A DNA stretch of 31,092 nucleotides from a virus: positions 1 through 31,092 of the IMG/VR virus record IMGVR_UViG_3300017767_000068; one strand, written 5' to 3'. The notes under the pieces are model-generated. The model did no database searches. It saw only the letters and a list, made by a program, of their open reading frames with translations, and was not told where the DNA came from. The translations under genes were made by a program, and so were the position numbers. Shown piece after piece: positions 20,360 through 27,474 of the stretch. The stretch's first letter is position 1; each line of letters begins with the position of its first letter.

Positions 20360-20923
20360 ATGGCAAAGAAAAAGAAATCCAAAATAGAATTTAAGACCTA
20401 CACTGAGAAAGGTCAGCGCTATATGATCTGTAGAAATAGCGTTGAAGATACATCTTATTGGGGTTGGAATTTATTAAAGGATATTCCTAGATGTTTTAAT
20501 TGGGACAAAGTAGGATCTGAGGTAACTGGAGTATTATGCCATAAATGTGTTAATAAAATTACTGAGCCACCAAAGATTTCTGCAAGATATAAACCTACAG
20601 GTCGACCACCAGGTTGGCAATGGATGAAGGAATTTGTAGATGCAGATGGAACGGTATATCACAAGGGTAAGGAACAACCTAAATTAAAAGGCACATTAAA
20701 ACCAACCAAGATAGTATCTAAAAAGAAAAAGAAAAGACCTACCAAGAGGGAACGGGAAAAGACTAAAGCGACAGATATGTCTTATTTATATGATCTTAAA
20801 AAGAAATTAGCAAAAGCTAAATTAAAGAAAGATAAAAAACCAATTCAAACCGCTATCAATAAAATTCAAAGAAAATATTTTCCGGTCAAGAGAACCAAGA
20901 AGGTAAAGAAAGTTACGAAATAA
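20360..20923 (+). CDS. Basic protein with Cys pair and AT-hook-like core, 187 aa
   Basis: The N-terminus is Lys-rich. A middle domain has C-x-n GWNLLKDIPRC, then VLCHKC, which could supply four Cys for zinc. TGRPPGW followed by DGTVYHKGKEQP completes a conserved-looking core. The C-terminal 75 residues are mostly Lys (KKKKKRPTKRERE). The protein should bind nucleic acid strongly; a DNA-compaction or transcription role is inference. Its stop overlaps the next promoter's -33 box. Confidence 0.7.
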   Translation: MAKKKKSKIEFKTYTEKGQRYMICRNSVEDTSYWGWNLLKDIPRCFNWDKVGSEVTGVLCHKCVNKITEPPKISARYKPTGRPPGWQWMKEFVDADGTVYHKGKEQPKLKGTLKPTKIVSKKKKKRPTKREREKTKATDMSYLYDLKKKLAKAKLKKDKKPIQTAINKIQRKYFPVKRTKKVKKVTK

Positions 20924-20955
20924 TTAGGTTAATTAAAATAATTTTTGTATATTAT
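20923..20955 (+). promoter_or_regulatory. Promoter close to its start codon
   Basis: ATTAGG at 20923-20928 begins on the last base of the preceding TAA. TATATTAT at 20948-20955 lies 25 nt on, preceded by TTTTTG. The ATG at 20963 is only seven bases after the -7 box, so the leader would be nearly absent. Confidence 0.75.
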
Positions 20956-20962
20956 ATATAAT

Positions 20963-21202
20963 ATGAAGGATTTTATAACTCTAGCAATTTCGTTAACAAT
21001 AGTATCAGCATTAGTAATAATGTTTTGGTTCTTTTACACATTACCATTATACATTGTTTGGAATTTTGTAATAAGTCCAATAATAGGATATGATGAATTA
21101 TCATTCTTCAATTCATTCATGATGATGTTAGGATTAAATATAATGTATATAATAATAGCATATGCGAGGGCACCGTATATTAATGAGGATAAGAATGGAT
21201 AA
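20963..21202 (+). CDS. Membrane protein, 79 aa
   Basis: I take the ATG at 20963, since an in-frame TTG at 20945 lies inside the promoter. Two membrane segments (about residues 5-30 and 44-70) are joined by a loop with SPIIGYDEL. No family is recognised. It overlaps the next gene by 8 bp. The mRNA may be almost leaderless. Confidence 0.7.
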   Translation: MKDFITLAISLTIVSALVIMFWFFYTLPLYIVWNFVISPIIGYDELSFFNSFMMMLGLNIMYIIIAYARAPYINEDKNG

Positions 21203-21413
21203 AATAATTTATACAAGAGGAACATATTCTAAAGAAGTTCAGAAGATAGAATTGGATGTAACAGAAAATTTGGATGTACATGAATTCAAATTAATATGTA
21301 AAAGATTAGCTTGTGCATTAGGTTATAGTAGTAAAAGCGTAGAGGAAGCCTTTGGTAATAATTATGGAAATGAATCTACGTCAAAGAATATTAAACAAAT
21401 ACTTAAAGGGTAG
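21195..21413 (+). CDS. Hypothetical protein, 72 aa
   Basis: I prefer the ATG at 21195 (MDKIIYTRGTYS) over in-frame starts further inside the previous gene. The protein is small, with an N-terminal beta part and a helical middle (FKLICKRLACALGYSSKS). No family is recognised. Two bases separate it from the ClpP-like gene. Confidence 0.65.
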   Translation: MDKIIYTRGTYSKEVQKIELDVTENLDVHEFKLICKRLACALGYSSKSVEEAFGNNYGNESTSKNIKQILKG

Positions 21414-21415
21414 TT

Positions 21416-22093
21416 ATGGCAGATAATTTATATGGAGAAGAATATGAATCTCCAAGAATTGAAACATTAGAAGAAGGTACATTTGAAAAGCCTACAAATG
21501 AAATTAAAAAAAAGATAATGGATTATAAAAAATATCTTTATCGAGAAATAGAATTTGCAGTTGATGTAGAGGATAGAGTAATATATCTTTGTGGAGAAAT
21601 AGAAGATTATGCTTTATATGATTTTATGTCAAGATGTAGAACAATAATGAAATACCATGCAGGCACTGATAAAGAAAGTGATCCTATTAATTTGGTTATT
21701 GATAGTAACGGCGGTGATGTTTTTGAAATGTTTGGTATGATAGATTATATGGAAAGCTTGGATAAGAATCTAGGTATAAAAATTAATACAATGTGTAGAG
21801 GTAAAGCATTGTCAGCAGCAGCAGTAATATTAGCAGCAGGGACTGGTAAGAGAATGGCTAGTAAGAGAAGTACTATTATGTTACATGAAGGATCATCAAT
21901 GGCTTCAGGTAAACAATCAGATGTAAAGGCAGCAGGAAAGTATTTTGATTATCTTAATAATATGGCCAATGATTTATTAGAACAAAAAACCCATAAGGAT
22001 AAGAAATTTTGGGATGCAAATATAAAAACCGATATGTATCTTAATTCTAAGGATGCATTAAAATTAGGTGTAATAGATATAATAATAACATAA
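21416..22093 (+). CDS. clpP: ClpP-like serine protease
   Basis: A 225-residue S14-family protein with the complete catalytic triad by alignment to ClpP: S133 in KALSAAAVILAAG, H157 in MLHEGSS, and D206 in KTDMYLNSKDALKLGVID. The NGGDVFEMFGMIDYM segment is the ClpP helix after the first Gly pair. The N-terminal 50 residues are an extension beyond bacterial ClpP. In phages this family serves as head-maturation protease or as a free peptidase; the neighbours here (HD protein, sigma factor, baseplate genes) do not decide. Whether it works with host ClpX and takes tmRNA-tagged substrates is open. Confidence 0.88.
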   Translation: MADNLYGEEYESPRIETLEEGTFEKPTNEIKKKIMDYKKYLYREIEFAVDVEDRVIYLCGEIEDYALYDFMSRCRTIMKYHAGTDKESDPINLVIDSNGGDVFEMFGMIDYMESLDKNLGIKINTMCRGKALSAAAVILAAGTGKRMASKRSTIMLHEGSSMASGKQSDVKAAGKYFDYLNNMANDLLEQKTHKDKKFWDANIKTDMYLNSKDALKLGVIDIIIT

Positions 22094-22094
22094 T

Positions 22095-22940
22095 ATGAAA
22101 TTAGACGAAAAACAAATTAAAGAAAATTGGAAGGACCTTATGGGTCGAATTGATCATCAGTTTGAAGGTGAGCGTAAAGAAAAGCTTTTAGAAATGTATT
22201 CCTATTTTGAGGAAAGAATGATGTTTGCTCCAGCAAGCTCAAGAGAACATTTTCATAATTGTTTCGTAGGCGGATATGTAGATCATGTATTAAGAGTAAT
22301 GGATTGTGCATTTGAGGTTTACAATAGTTGGGTAAGTACTGGAGGATATACGGATAATTATACAATAGAGGAATTATTGTTTAGTGCCCTTAATCATGAT
22401 CTTGGTAAGGTTGGTGACATGAATACAGATGCATATATTCCTAATCCTAGTGAATGGCATAGAAAGAATCAAGGTCAACTTTATAAAGCAAATTCAGAAA
22501 CACCATTTGCATTGGTTCCGGATCGTAGTTTATTTTTATTAAATCAATTTGGTATTAAATATAGTTGGAATGAATTTCTAGGAATAAAATTACATGATGG
22601 AATGTATGATGATTCTAATAAACCATATCTAATGGGATATAATCCTGATACAAGAATACAGGTTAATCTTCCATATGTATTACATCAAGCGGATATGATG
22701 GCTTCCCGAATTGAATATGAAAGATGGAAATTTGGAGAGAACGGGTTACAAAATGTTAGAACATTAAAGGATGCTCCTATGGATAAAATTAAGGAACACA
22801 TTCCTACCCAATCCAATATATATAATCCACCAGTACCGAAAAAGGAAAAAGCTGTTAAACAGGTGACACCTAATTCAAGACAATCCGCATTGAATTCGGG
22901 ATCTGATGCAAGTAAATTATTTGATGAGTTATTCGGATGA
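22095..22940 (+). CDS. HD-domain phosphohydrolase
   Basis: A 281-residue protein with an HD-type metal site: H64 (GYVDHVLRV), HD at 101-102 in NHDLGK, a later KLHDGMY and QADMMASR. FHNCFVGGYVDHVLRV resembles the start of the HD domain of YhaM-like proteins. It probably hydrolyses a nucleotide or nucleic-acid phosphoester; the substrate is unknown. The C-terminal 40 residues are a flexible Lys/Pro/Ser tail ending in KLFDELFG, possibly a peptide ligand. Its TGA overlaps the next gene's ATG. Confidence 0.82.
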   Translation: MKLDEKQIKENWKDLMGRIDHQFEGERKEKLLEMYSYFEERMMFAPASSREHFHNCFVGGYVDHVLRVMDCAFEVYNSWVSTGGYTDNYTIEELLFSALNHDLGKVGDMNTDAYIPNPSEWHRKNQGQLYKANSETPFALVPDRSLFLLNQFGIKYSWNEFLGIKLHDGMYDDSNKPYLMGYNPDTRIQVNLPYVLHQADMMASRIEYERWKFGENGLQNVRTLKDAPMDKIKEHIPTQSNIYNPPVPKKEKAVKQVTPNSRQSALNSGSDASKLFDELFG

Positions 22941-23224
22941 TAATAACAATTATAATATTATCGTTATTGCTTATATCATCTTTGTTTGTAATTTATAATC
23001 TATTAAGAAATTATGAACAGAGTGAAGAGTATGTAGAAAATTTGGAAAGCTGGTTACAAAGATTTGCAAAATCTATTACCGATATGCAATCGCGTATGAA
23101 CGACATAGATAAAAAAGGATCTTTCGAAGCTGATGATGAGGTTGGTTATTTTTTCAAAGAATTAAAATCTATTATGAATCAATTAAATACATTGGGAAAA
23201 GAAGATGATGGAAAAAATATTTGA
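22937..23224 (+). CDS. Small single-TM protein with helical tail, 95 aa
   Basis: A membrane helix at residues 2-22 is followed by a charged helix (YVENLESWLQRFAKSITDMQ) and an acidic end. Topology resembles other small phage membrane proteins of this window. It overlaps both neighbours (4 bp upstream, 20 bp downstream). Function unknown. Confidence 0.7.
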   Translation: MIITIIILSLLLISSLFVIYNLLRNYEQSEEYVENLESWLQRFAKSITDMQSRMNDIDKKGSFEADDEVGYFFKELKSIMNQLNTLGKEDDGKNI

Positions 23225-24002
23225 TGCTAAAGCTTTTGATAAATGGCTTATAGAGTATGAAGAAGAATTAAAAAACCCTAAACCTAAAAGGGGCCGTAAA
23301 GCTACTAAAAATTATTATTTTAATATTGTAACGGAACAAGCTGTTATAGCTTATAATAATGAGGAATGTAGAATACAAAGAGATAGGTTATATACAAAAT
23401 ATGTACATAAAGCATTTCTTAAATTAGCGGAAAATATAATCCACACATTTAAGTTTTATAATCTTCCAGGAGGATACTCAGATGTTCAGAATGAGGTTAT
23501 AGCATACCTTATAGAGAAGATCGATAAATATACACCGGATAAGGGTAGAGCATTTTCATACTTCAGTATAGTGGCTAAAAATTATTTAATTTTTAACAGC
23601 CAGGAAAATTATAAGAAGATGATTAAGAGAGCTACATTAGATGTAGTGGATATCAAAAGGGATATAGTTGGTGAGGTAGTAAGACAGGAGGTAAAGGATT
23701 CACAAAAAGACTTTATGGATTTAATGGTTGATTATTGGGATGTACATCTACCAACCAAATTTACGCGTAAGAAAGATCTTTCAGTTGCAGCCGCAATAGT
23801 AGAATTATTTAGAAGAAGAGAAAATATAGAGATCTTTAATAAGAAGGCATTGTATATAATGATTCGAGAAATGACTGGAATAAAAACTCAATACATTACT
23901 AAGGTAGTAAAGGAAATGAAAAAGGAATATGCTGAAATGTATTTAAGATATAAAACCAACAAGCCATTGAAACAAACCGTAAGTAAATCTAGACATTTCT
24001 AA
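23205..24002 (+). CDS. gp55-like phage sigma factor
   Basis: A 265-residue protein whose middle (about residues 85-135) follows sigma-70 region 2: DVQNEVIAYLIEKIDKYTPD, then KGRAFSYFSIVAKNYLI and a basic QENYKKMIKR. This is the DLxQE ... FDp..G..FsTY pattern and the layout of T4 gp55, the late sigma. The C-terminal part (EIFNKKALYIMIREMTG) may be a region-4-like helix-turn-helix. It would redirect host RNA polymerase to late phage promoters and sits just before the structural genes. Which promoter subtype it reads is not shown. The start is ATGATG, with two options. Confidence 0.75.
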   Translation: MMEKIFDAKAFDKWLIEYEEELKNPKPKRGRKATKNYYFNIVTEQAVIAYNNEECRIQRDRLYTKYVHKAFLKLAENIIHTFKFYNLPGGYSDVQNEVIAYLIEKIDKYTPDKGRAFSYFSIVAKNYLIFNSQENYKKMIKRATLDVVDIKRDIVGEVVRQEVKDSQKDFMDLMVDYWDVHLPTKFTRKKDLSVAAAIVELFRRRENIEIFNKKALYIMIREMTGIKTQYITKVVKEMKKEYAEMYLRYKTNKPLKQTVSKSRHF

Positions 24003-24014
24003 TATTTATATTAT

Positions 24015-24419
24015 ATGGATAAGGATACTGAAATATTTAAGGGCAAATCTTTTGCAAATTTAGCTGAGGACATTTATTCTACATCTAAAAAGAAAGAAAC
24101 CCAAATTAATTTACTTATTGCTGAATTAAAACCATTAATTAGTAATATAGGCGATGCTACTATTATAGTACCGTTAATTAAAGACTATTTAGAAATTGGT
24201 GTAAAGAATGATGAATTGATAGTTAAACTTTCTTCATTAATTCAACGAATGATAGCTAATAATGGATCAGGCAATGACGCTGATTTCGGTATCTCTGAAG
24301 AAGAGAAAAAACAATTATTAGATACATTAGGTGAAATAGAAGACTTAGATAAATCGGTAAAGGAAACTAAAGTAAAAACATCGGAGTCAATAGATGGCAT
24401 TCAAACGCAAAACAAGTAG
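24015..24419 (+). CDS. Hypothetical helical protein before the hub gene, 134 aa
   Basis: A soluble, acidic and almost wholly helical protein; a Gly/Asn linker near residue 92 (NNGSGNDADFG) separates two helical parts. It overlaps the hub/spike gene by 26 bp, so it may be an assembly partner or chaperone of that protein. No family is recognised. AATATTTATATTATATGG precedes it, a possible late-promoter-like TATTTATA. Confidence 0.7.
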   Translation: MDKDTEIFKGKSFANLAEDIYSTSKKKETQINLLIAELKPLISNIGDATIIVPLIKDYLEIGVKNDELIVKLSSLIQRMIANNGSGNDADFGISEEEKKQLLDTLGEIEDLDKSVKETKVKTSESIDGIQTQNK

Positions 24420-25842
24420 AAGAGCAAATGCTGGTAAGGATTCACCATTATCAATTGATAGAGGTGTACAAACAGTAAATGATGCTAATGTAAGAGGATC
24501 ATCAGAAGAATTCTTTCAAGTAGAACCTGCAGAGGTTGTAGATATCATATTAAATGATTCACATGATTTATATGATTCCGAGATAGAGGATCCATCTGAA
24601 CAAATAGGTATGATAAAGGTTCGTAGAGTATTTTCGGATCAGGATGTAGCTGACCTTACAAGATTACCATTTGCAGTTCCTCTAGATACTCATATAAAAC
24701 ACTACCCAATAAAACATGAAATAGTTCTAGTAACTAATTACATAAATAAGGGAGCTGTAGAATCATCAGAATCAGAAGTATTATATTATTCGAATAGAAT
24801 TAATATGTGGGGATCTGTTCACCATAATGCTTTACCATTTGTAAGTGTTCCAAATCCTAATACAGATGATTCTCTTGATAAGGCATTAATTGAAAAATAT
24901 AAAGATGTTGGATTTGGTAATCCAAATAAAACAGGAGATGAAGATGGTCTTGAATTTGGAGATACATTTAAGGAACAAGCTAAGATAAGACCATTACAAC
25001 CATATGAGGGTGATATAACATTTGAGGGTAGGTTTGGCCAATCAATAAGATTTGGTTCTGCAGTAAAAGGAGAACCTGCTAATGTATGGTCTGATCCTTC
25101 TACCGATGATCCAACTGAACCAATTTTAATTATACGAAACGGACAAGATCAAGATTTAGAAGATGGTGGAGAACATGTAATAGAGACTCCTGATTTAGAA
25201 GCTTCTACTATTTGGATGACGAGAGGACAGACAGTACCATTAACATTTGGTTCTACCAAATATGATGCACTATCTTTTGAAGCTGGAACAAATACAGTCG
25301 GCGAAGATCTTACAGCACCTACTACAGATGATTTAATTGATGGAGAAGGTGAAAGACAGGGTCAAATATTATTAACATCTAATCGATTAGTTCTTAATAG
25401 CAGGGAAGCTGGAACATATATATTTGGTGGTGGTGGAATAGGATTAACTACTGAAACGGATTTAACATTAGATGCAGGAAGCGAGTTACTGGTAGATACT
25501 CCATCAGTATATCTTAATGCAACTGAAAAATTTGAATTAGAATGCCCTTTAATTTATTTAGGTGTCGAACAAGATTCAGCTGAAGGTGGTGCACCAACAG
25601 TTGGAAGTACGGCAGGCCATCCATTAGTAATGGGTGATGTTGATGATTCATGGAAGGCAAGATTTTGTGATATAGTTGATGCAATGTTAACAACATTACA
25701 ATCTGAAATACATCCGACACCTTGTGGTCCATCTGGTCCTCCAGTACAAGCGCCACAATATGGAAGTCAACAATCAGATCTAGCAGCACTTAAAGCAGAT
25801 ATACCTACACAGTATAGTCAAACGGTATACGTTCAACCTTAG
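24394..25842 (+). CDS. Baseplate hub/spike OB-fold protein (gp5-like)
   Basis: A 482-residue protein. The first part has the OB-fold landmarks of T4-like hub proteins (GMIKVRRVFSD, FAVPLDTHIKHYPIKHEIVL). A later GDITFEGRFGQSIRFGS precedes a beta-rich C-terminal region of short repeats (LILNSREAGTYIFGGGGIGL and similar), expected of a trimeric beta-helix spike. No lysozyme catalytic domain is seen, unlike T4 gp5. It would form the cell-puncturing centre of the baseplate. The C-terminus is Pro- and Gln-rich. Confidence 0.78.
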   Translation: MAFKRKTSRRANAGKDSPLSIDRGVQTVNDANVRGSSEEFFQVEPAEVVDIILNDSHDLYDSEIEDPSEQIGMIKVRRVFSDQDVADLTRLPFAVPLDTHIKHYPIKHEIVLVTNYINKGAVESSESEVLYYSNRINMWGSVHHNALPFVSVPNPNTDDSLDKALIEKYKDVGFGNPNKTGDEDGLEFGDTFKEQAKIRPLQPYEGDITFEGRFGQSIRFGSAVKGEPANVWSDPSTDDPTEPILIIRNGQDQDLEDGGEHVIETPDLEASTIWMTRGQTVPLTFGSTKYDALSFEAGTNTVGEDLTAPTTDDLIDGEGERQGQILLTSNRLVLNSREAGTYIFGGGGIGLTTETDLTLDAGSELLVDTPSVYLNATEKFELECPLIYLGVEQDSAEGGAPTVGSTAGHPLVMGDVDDSWKARFCDIVDAMLTTLQSEIHPTPCGPSGPPVQAPQYGSQQSDLAALKADIPTQYSQTVYVQP

Positions 25843-25853
25843 GAGAAATTAAT

Positions 25854-26420
25854 ATGCCAGCAATGTGGCCAGTAGCAGAATCTATATTAAATCAATGGTT
25901 CGAGGGATTTGGTGAAGGTGGAGATCAACAAAGCTTTGGAGCAGATACAGCATCTCAAATTGCTAGCGCATATGATACTGCAATTAAAACAGCATCAATA
26001 GTTGGTAAGGGTAATATAGTATCTGGCGGTGTTATTATTCCAAGTATAGAAAGTGGCTTTGCAGCATGCTTTGCTCAAATGGCTTCAACACCAGTAAATC
26101 TTTCAATAGCACCTTATATGTTAGCTGCTACAGGAGTAGTATCAGCCTGGGCTGCACCTGTATATATTCCACTTCCACCACACCCTCCATGTATAGCACC
26201 AACAGTTGGAGTACAACAATTATTTCCAGGAGCACCTATGCCACTTGGGGTTGAAATTATGGATGCGTTCACCCAAGAGGATGCAAGTAGAATAGCTCCT
26301 TTATTAATAAAGGCATTCAAAAATCATTTGAAACAAATAACGGGTATCTATTTAGGACTGATACCAGCAGCACCAAGCCCAGTGCCTAGTCCACCACTGC
26401 CGTGGGTAGGTGTAGAATAA
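25854..26420 (+). CDS. Probable baseplate-associated protein, 188 aa
   Basis: AGGAGAAAT precedes the ATG. The protein is rich in Ala, Gly and Pro, with a run of Pro near residue 106 (YIPLPPHPPCI) and a Pro-rich end. It lacks a signal peptide, so its hydrophobic stretches are more likely buried. By its place between the hub and gp25 genes it is probably structural. It is not a PAAR protein: the repeat layout is absent. Family unknown. Confidence 0.65.
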   Translation: MPAMWPVAESILNQWFEGFGEGGDQQSFGADTASQIASAYDTAIKTASIVGKGNIVSGGVIIPSIESGFAACFAQMASTPVNLSIAPYMLAATGVVSAWAAPVYIPLPPHPPCIAPTVGVQQLFPGAPMPLGVEIMDAFTQEDASRIAPLLIKAFKNHLKQITGIYLGLIPAAPSPVPSPPLPWVGVE

Positions 26421-26496
26421 ATGAAATGTGTGAATTAAGATTAATATTTTCACATAATTGATATTTATATTAGACAAACTATAAAGAGGAATTAAC

Positions 26497-27033
26497 ATGG
26501 ACACAACAAACAAATTAGCAAAAGTTATTCGTAAAATTGTAAAAGAAGAGGTTCGTAAAGAAGTTAAACAGGTTATAAATGAAATGGTAAATAGAAAACC
26601 TGCTAAGAAGTCCGATTTTACTGACGGGATTAGTAGAGGTGTATCTTTAATGGATAGTATTAAACCTAGAGTTAAGCCTGCACAACAAAAAAAGAATTAT
26701 ACGAAGAATCAACAACTTAATGATATTCTTAATGAAACAGCTCAGACAATGGTACCTGCTCAAGAAGAATATCCAGATATGAATAACCAGACCTTTACGT
26801 CTACACAAGCCCAAGCAGGATTACCTGACAGAAACAAACTAGCAAATATGTTGGGTTATGGTGATATGACACAACAGGTTACTAATGCAGCACCTACCTT
26901 AGAGGAAATGATGCCTAAAACAAATGTATCTGGAGCTCCGCAAAGAGCAACAGAGGTAGCACCAGAGGTAGCAAATGCATTGACTAGAGACTATAGCGGA
27001 TTAATGAAAGCTATTAATAAGAAAAAAGGATAA
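26497..27033 (+). CDS. Probable virion structural protein, 178 aa
   Basis: AGAGGA lies 8-13 nt upstream. A basic N-terminal coiled helix (VIRKIVKEEVRKEVKQVI) is followed by a long, polar, low-complexity region rich in Gln, Asn, Pro and Thr, and a basic end. It lies between baseplate genes and is presumably a linker or capsid/tail accessory protein. No family is recognised. A 76-nt gap before it contains GATATTTATATT. Confidence 0.6.
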   Translation: MDTTNKLAKVIRKIVKEEVRKEVKQVINEMVNRKPAKKSDFTDGISRGVSLMDSIKPRVKPAQQKKNYTKNQQLNDILNETAQTMVPAQEEYPDMNNQTFTSTQAQAGLPDRNKLANMLGYGDMTQQVTNAAPTLEEMMPKTNVSGAPQRATEVAPEVANALTRDYSGLMKAINKKKG

Positions 27034-27037
27034 ATAG

Positions 27038-27466
27038 ATGCCATCAGCATTAGATAATAACCCGGACTTAGCAGTAGGATTGAGATTACCTTTCGGTCCT
27101 GGTCAATCTAATTTTGCGTTAAATTATACTACAATAGATCAGACAAGAACTAATTTAATGAATCTATTATTAACACAAAAAGGCGAAAGATTTATGCAAC
27201 CACATTTTGGAACTAATTTAAGAAGAATTATATTTGAACCTAATGTAGATGGAATTGAAAGAAGTATTAAGGAGGAAATAGTGGATGCGGTTAATTATTG
27301 GTTGCCGTATATTAAACTTAATAGGATTGAAACAACTAGAGAAGACAAACAAATAAATGAATATAGAATTAATGTCGATATAGCATTTTCATTAAAGGCA
27401 GATGCCTTTTCGGATTCTACTATAACATTCGCATTCGGTTCAGATTCATCGATTGAAGTAACATAG
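27038..27466 (+). CDS. gp25: Baseplate wedge protein gp25
   Basis: A 142-residue protein with the GPW/gp25 signature: TRTNLMNLLLTQKGERFMQP followed by HFGTNLRRIIFEP, then EEIVDAVNYWLPYI. This family includes T4 gp25 and the T6SS TssE lysozyme-like wedge component. It joins gp6 in each wedge of the contractile-tail baseplate and helps start sheath assembly. It is followed after 8 nt by the gp6-like gene, the usual pairing. Confidence 0.92.
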   Translation: MPSALDNNPDLAVGLRLPFGPGQSNFALNYTTIDQTRTNLMNLLLTQKGERFMQPHFGTNLRRIIFEPNVDGIERSIKEEIVDAVNYWLPYIKLNRIETTREDKQINEYRINVDIAFSLKADAFSDSTITFAFGSDSSIEVT

Positions 27467-27474
27467 GATAAATT

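Noticed and set aside
24394-25842. Lysozyme domain within the hub protein as in T4 gp5
   Set aside because: No catalytic Glu-x8-Asp-x5-Thr arrangement could be seen; the middle of the protein is a linker and beta-rich repeats.
25854-26420. PAAR-type spike tip
   Set aside because: The Pro-rich segments and position suggested it, but the repeated PAAR layout and its metal-binding residues are absent.
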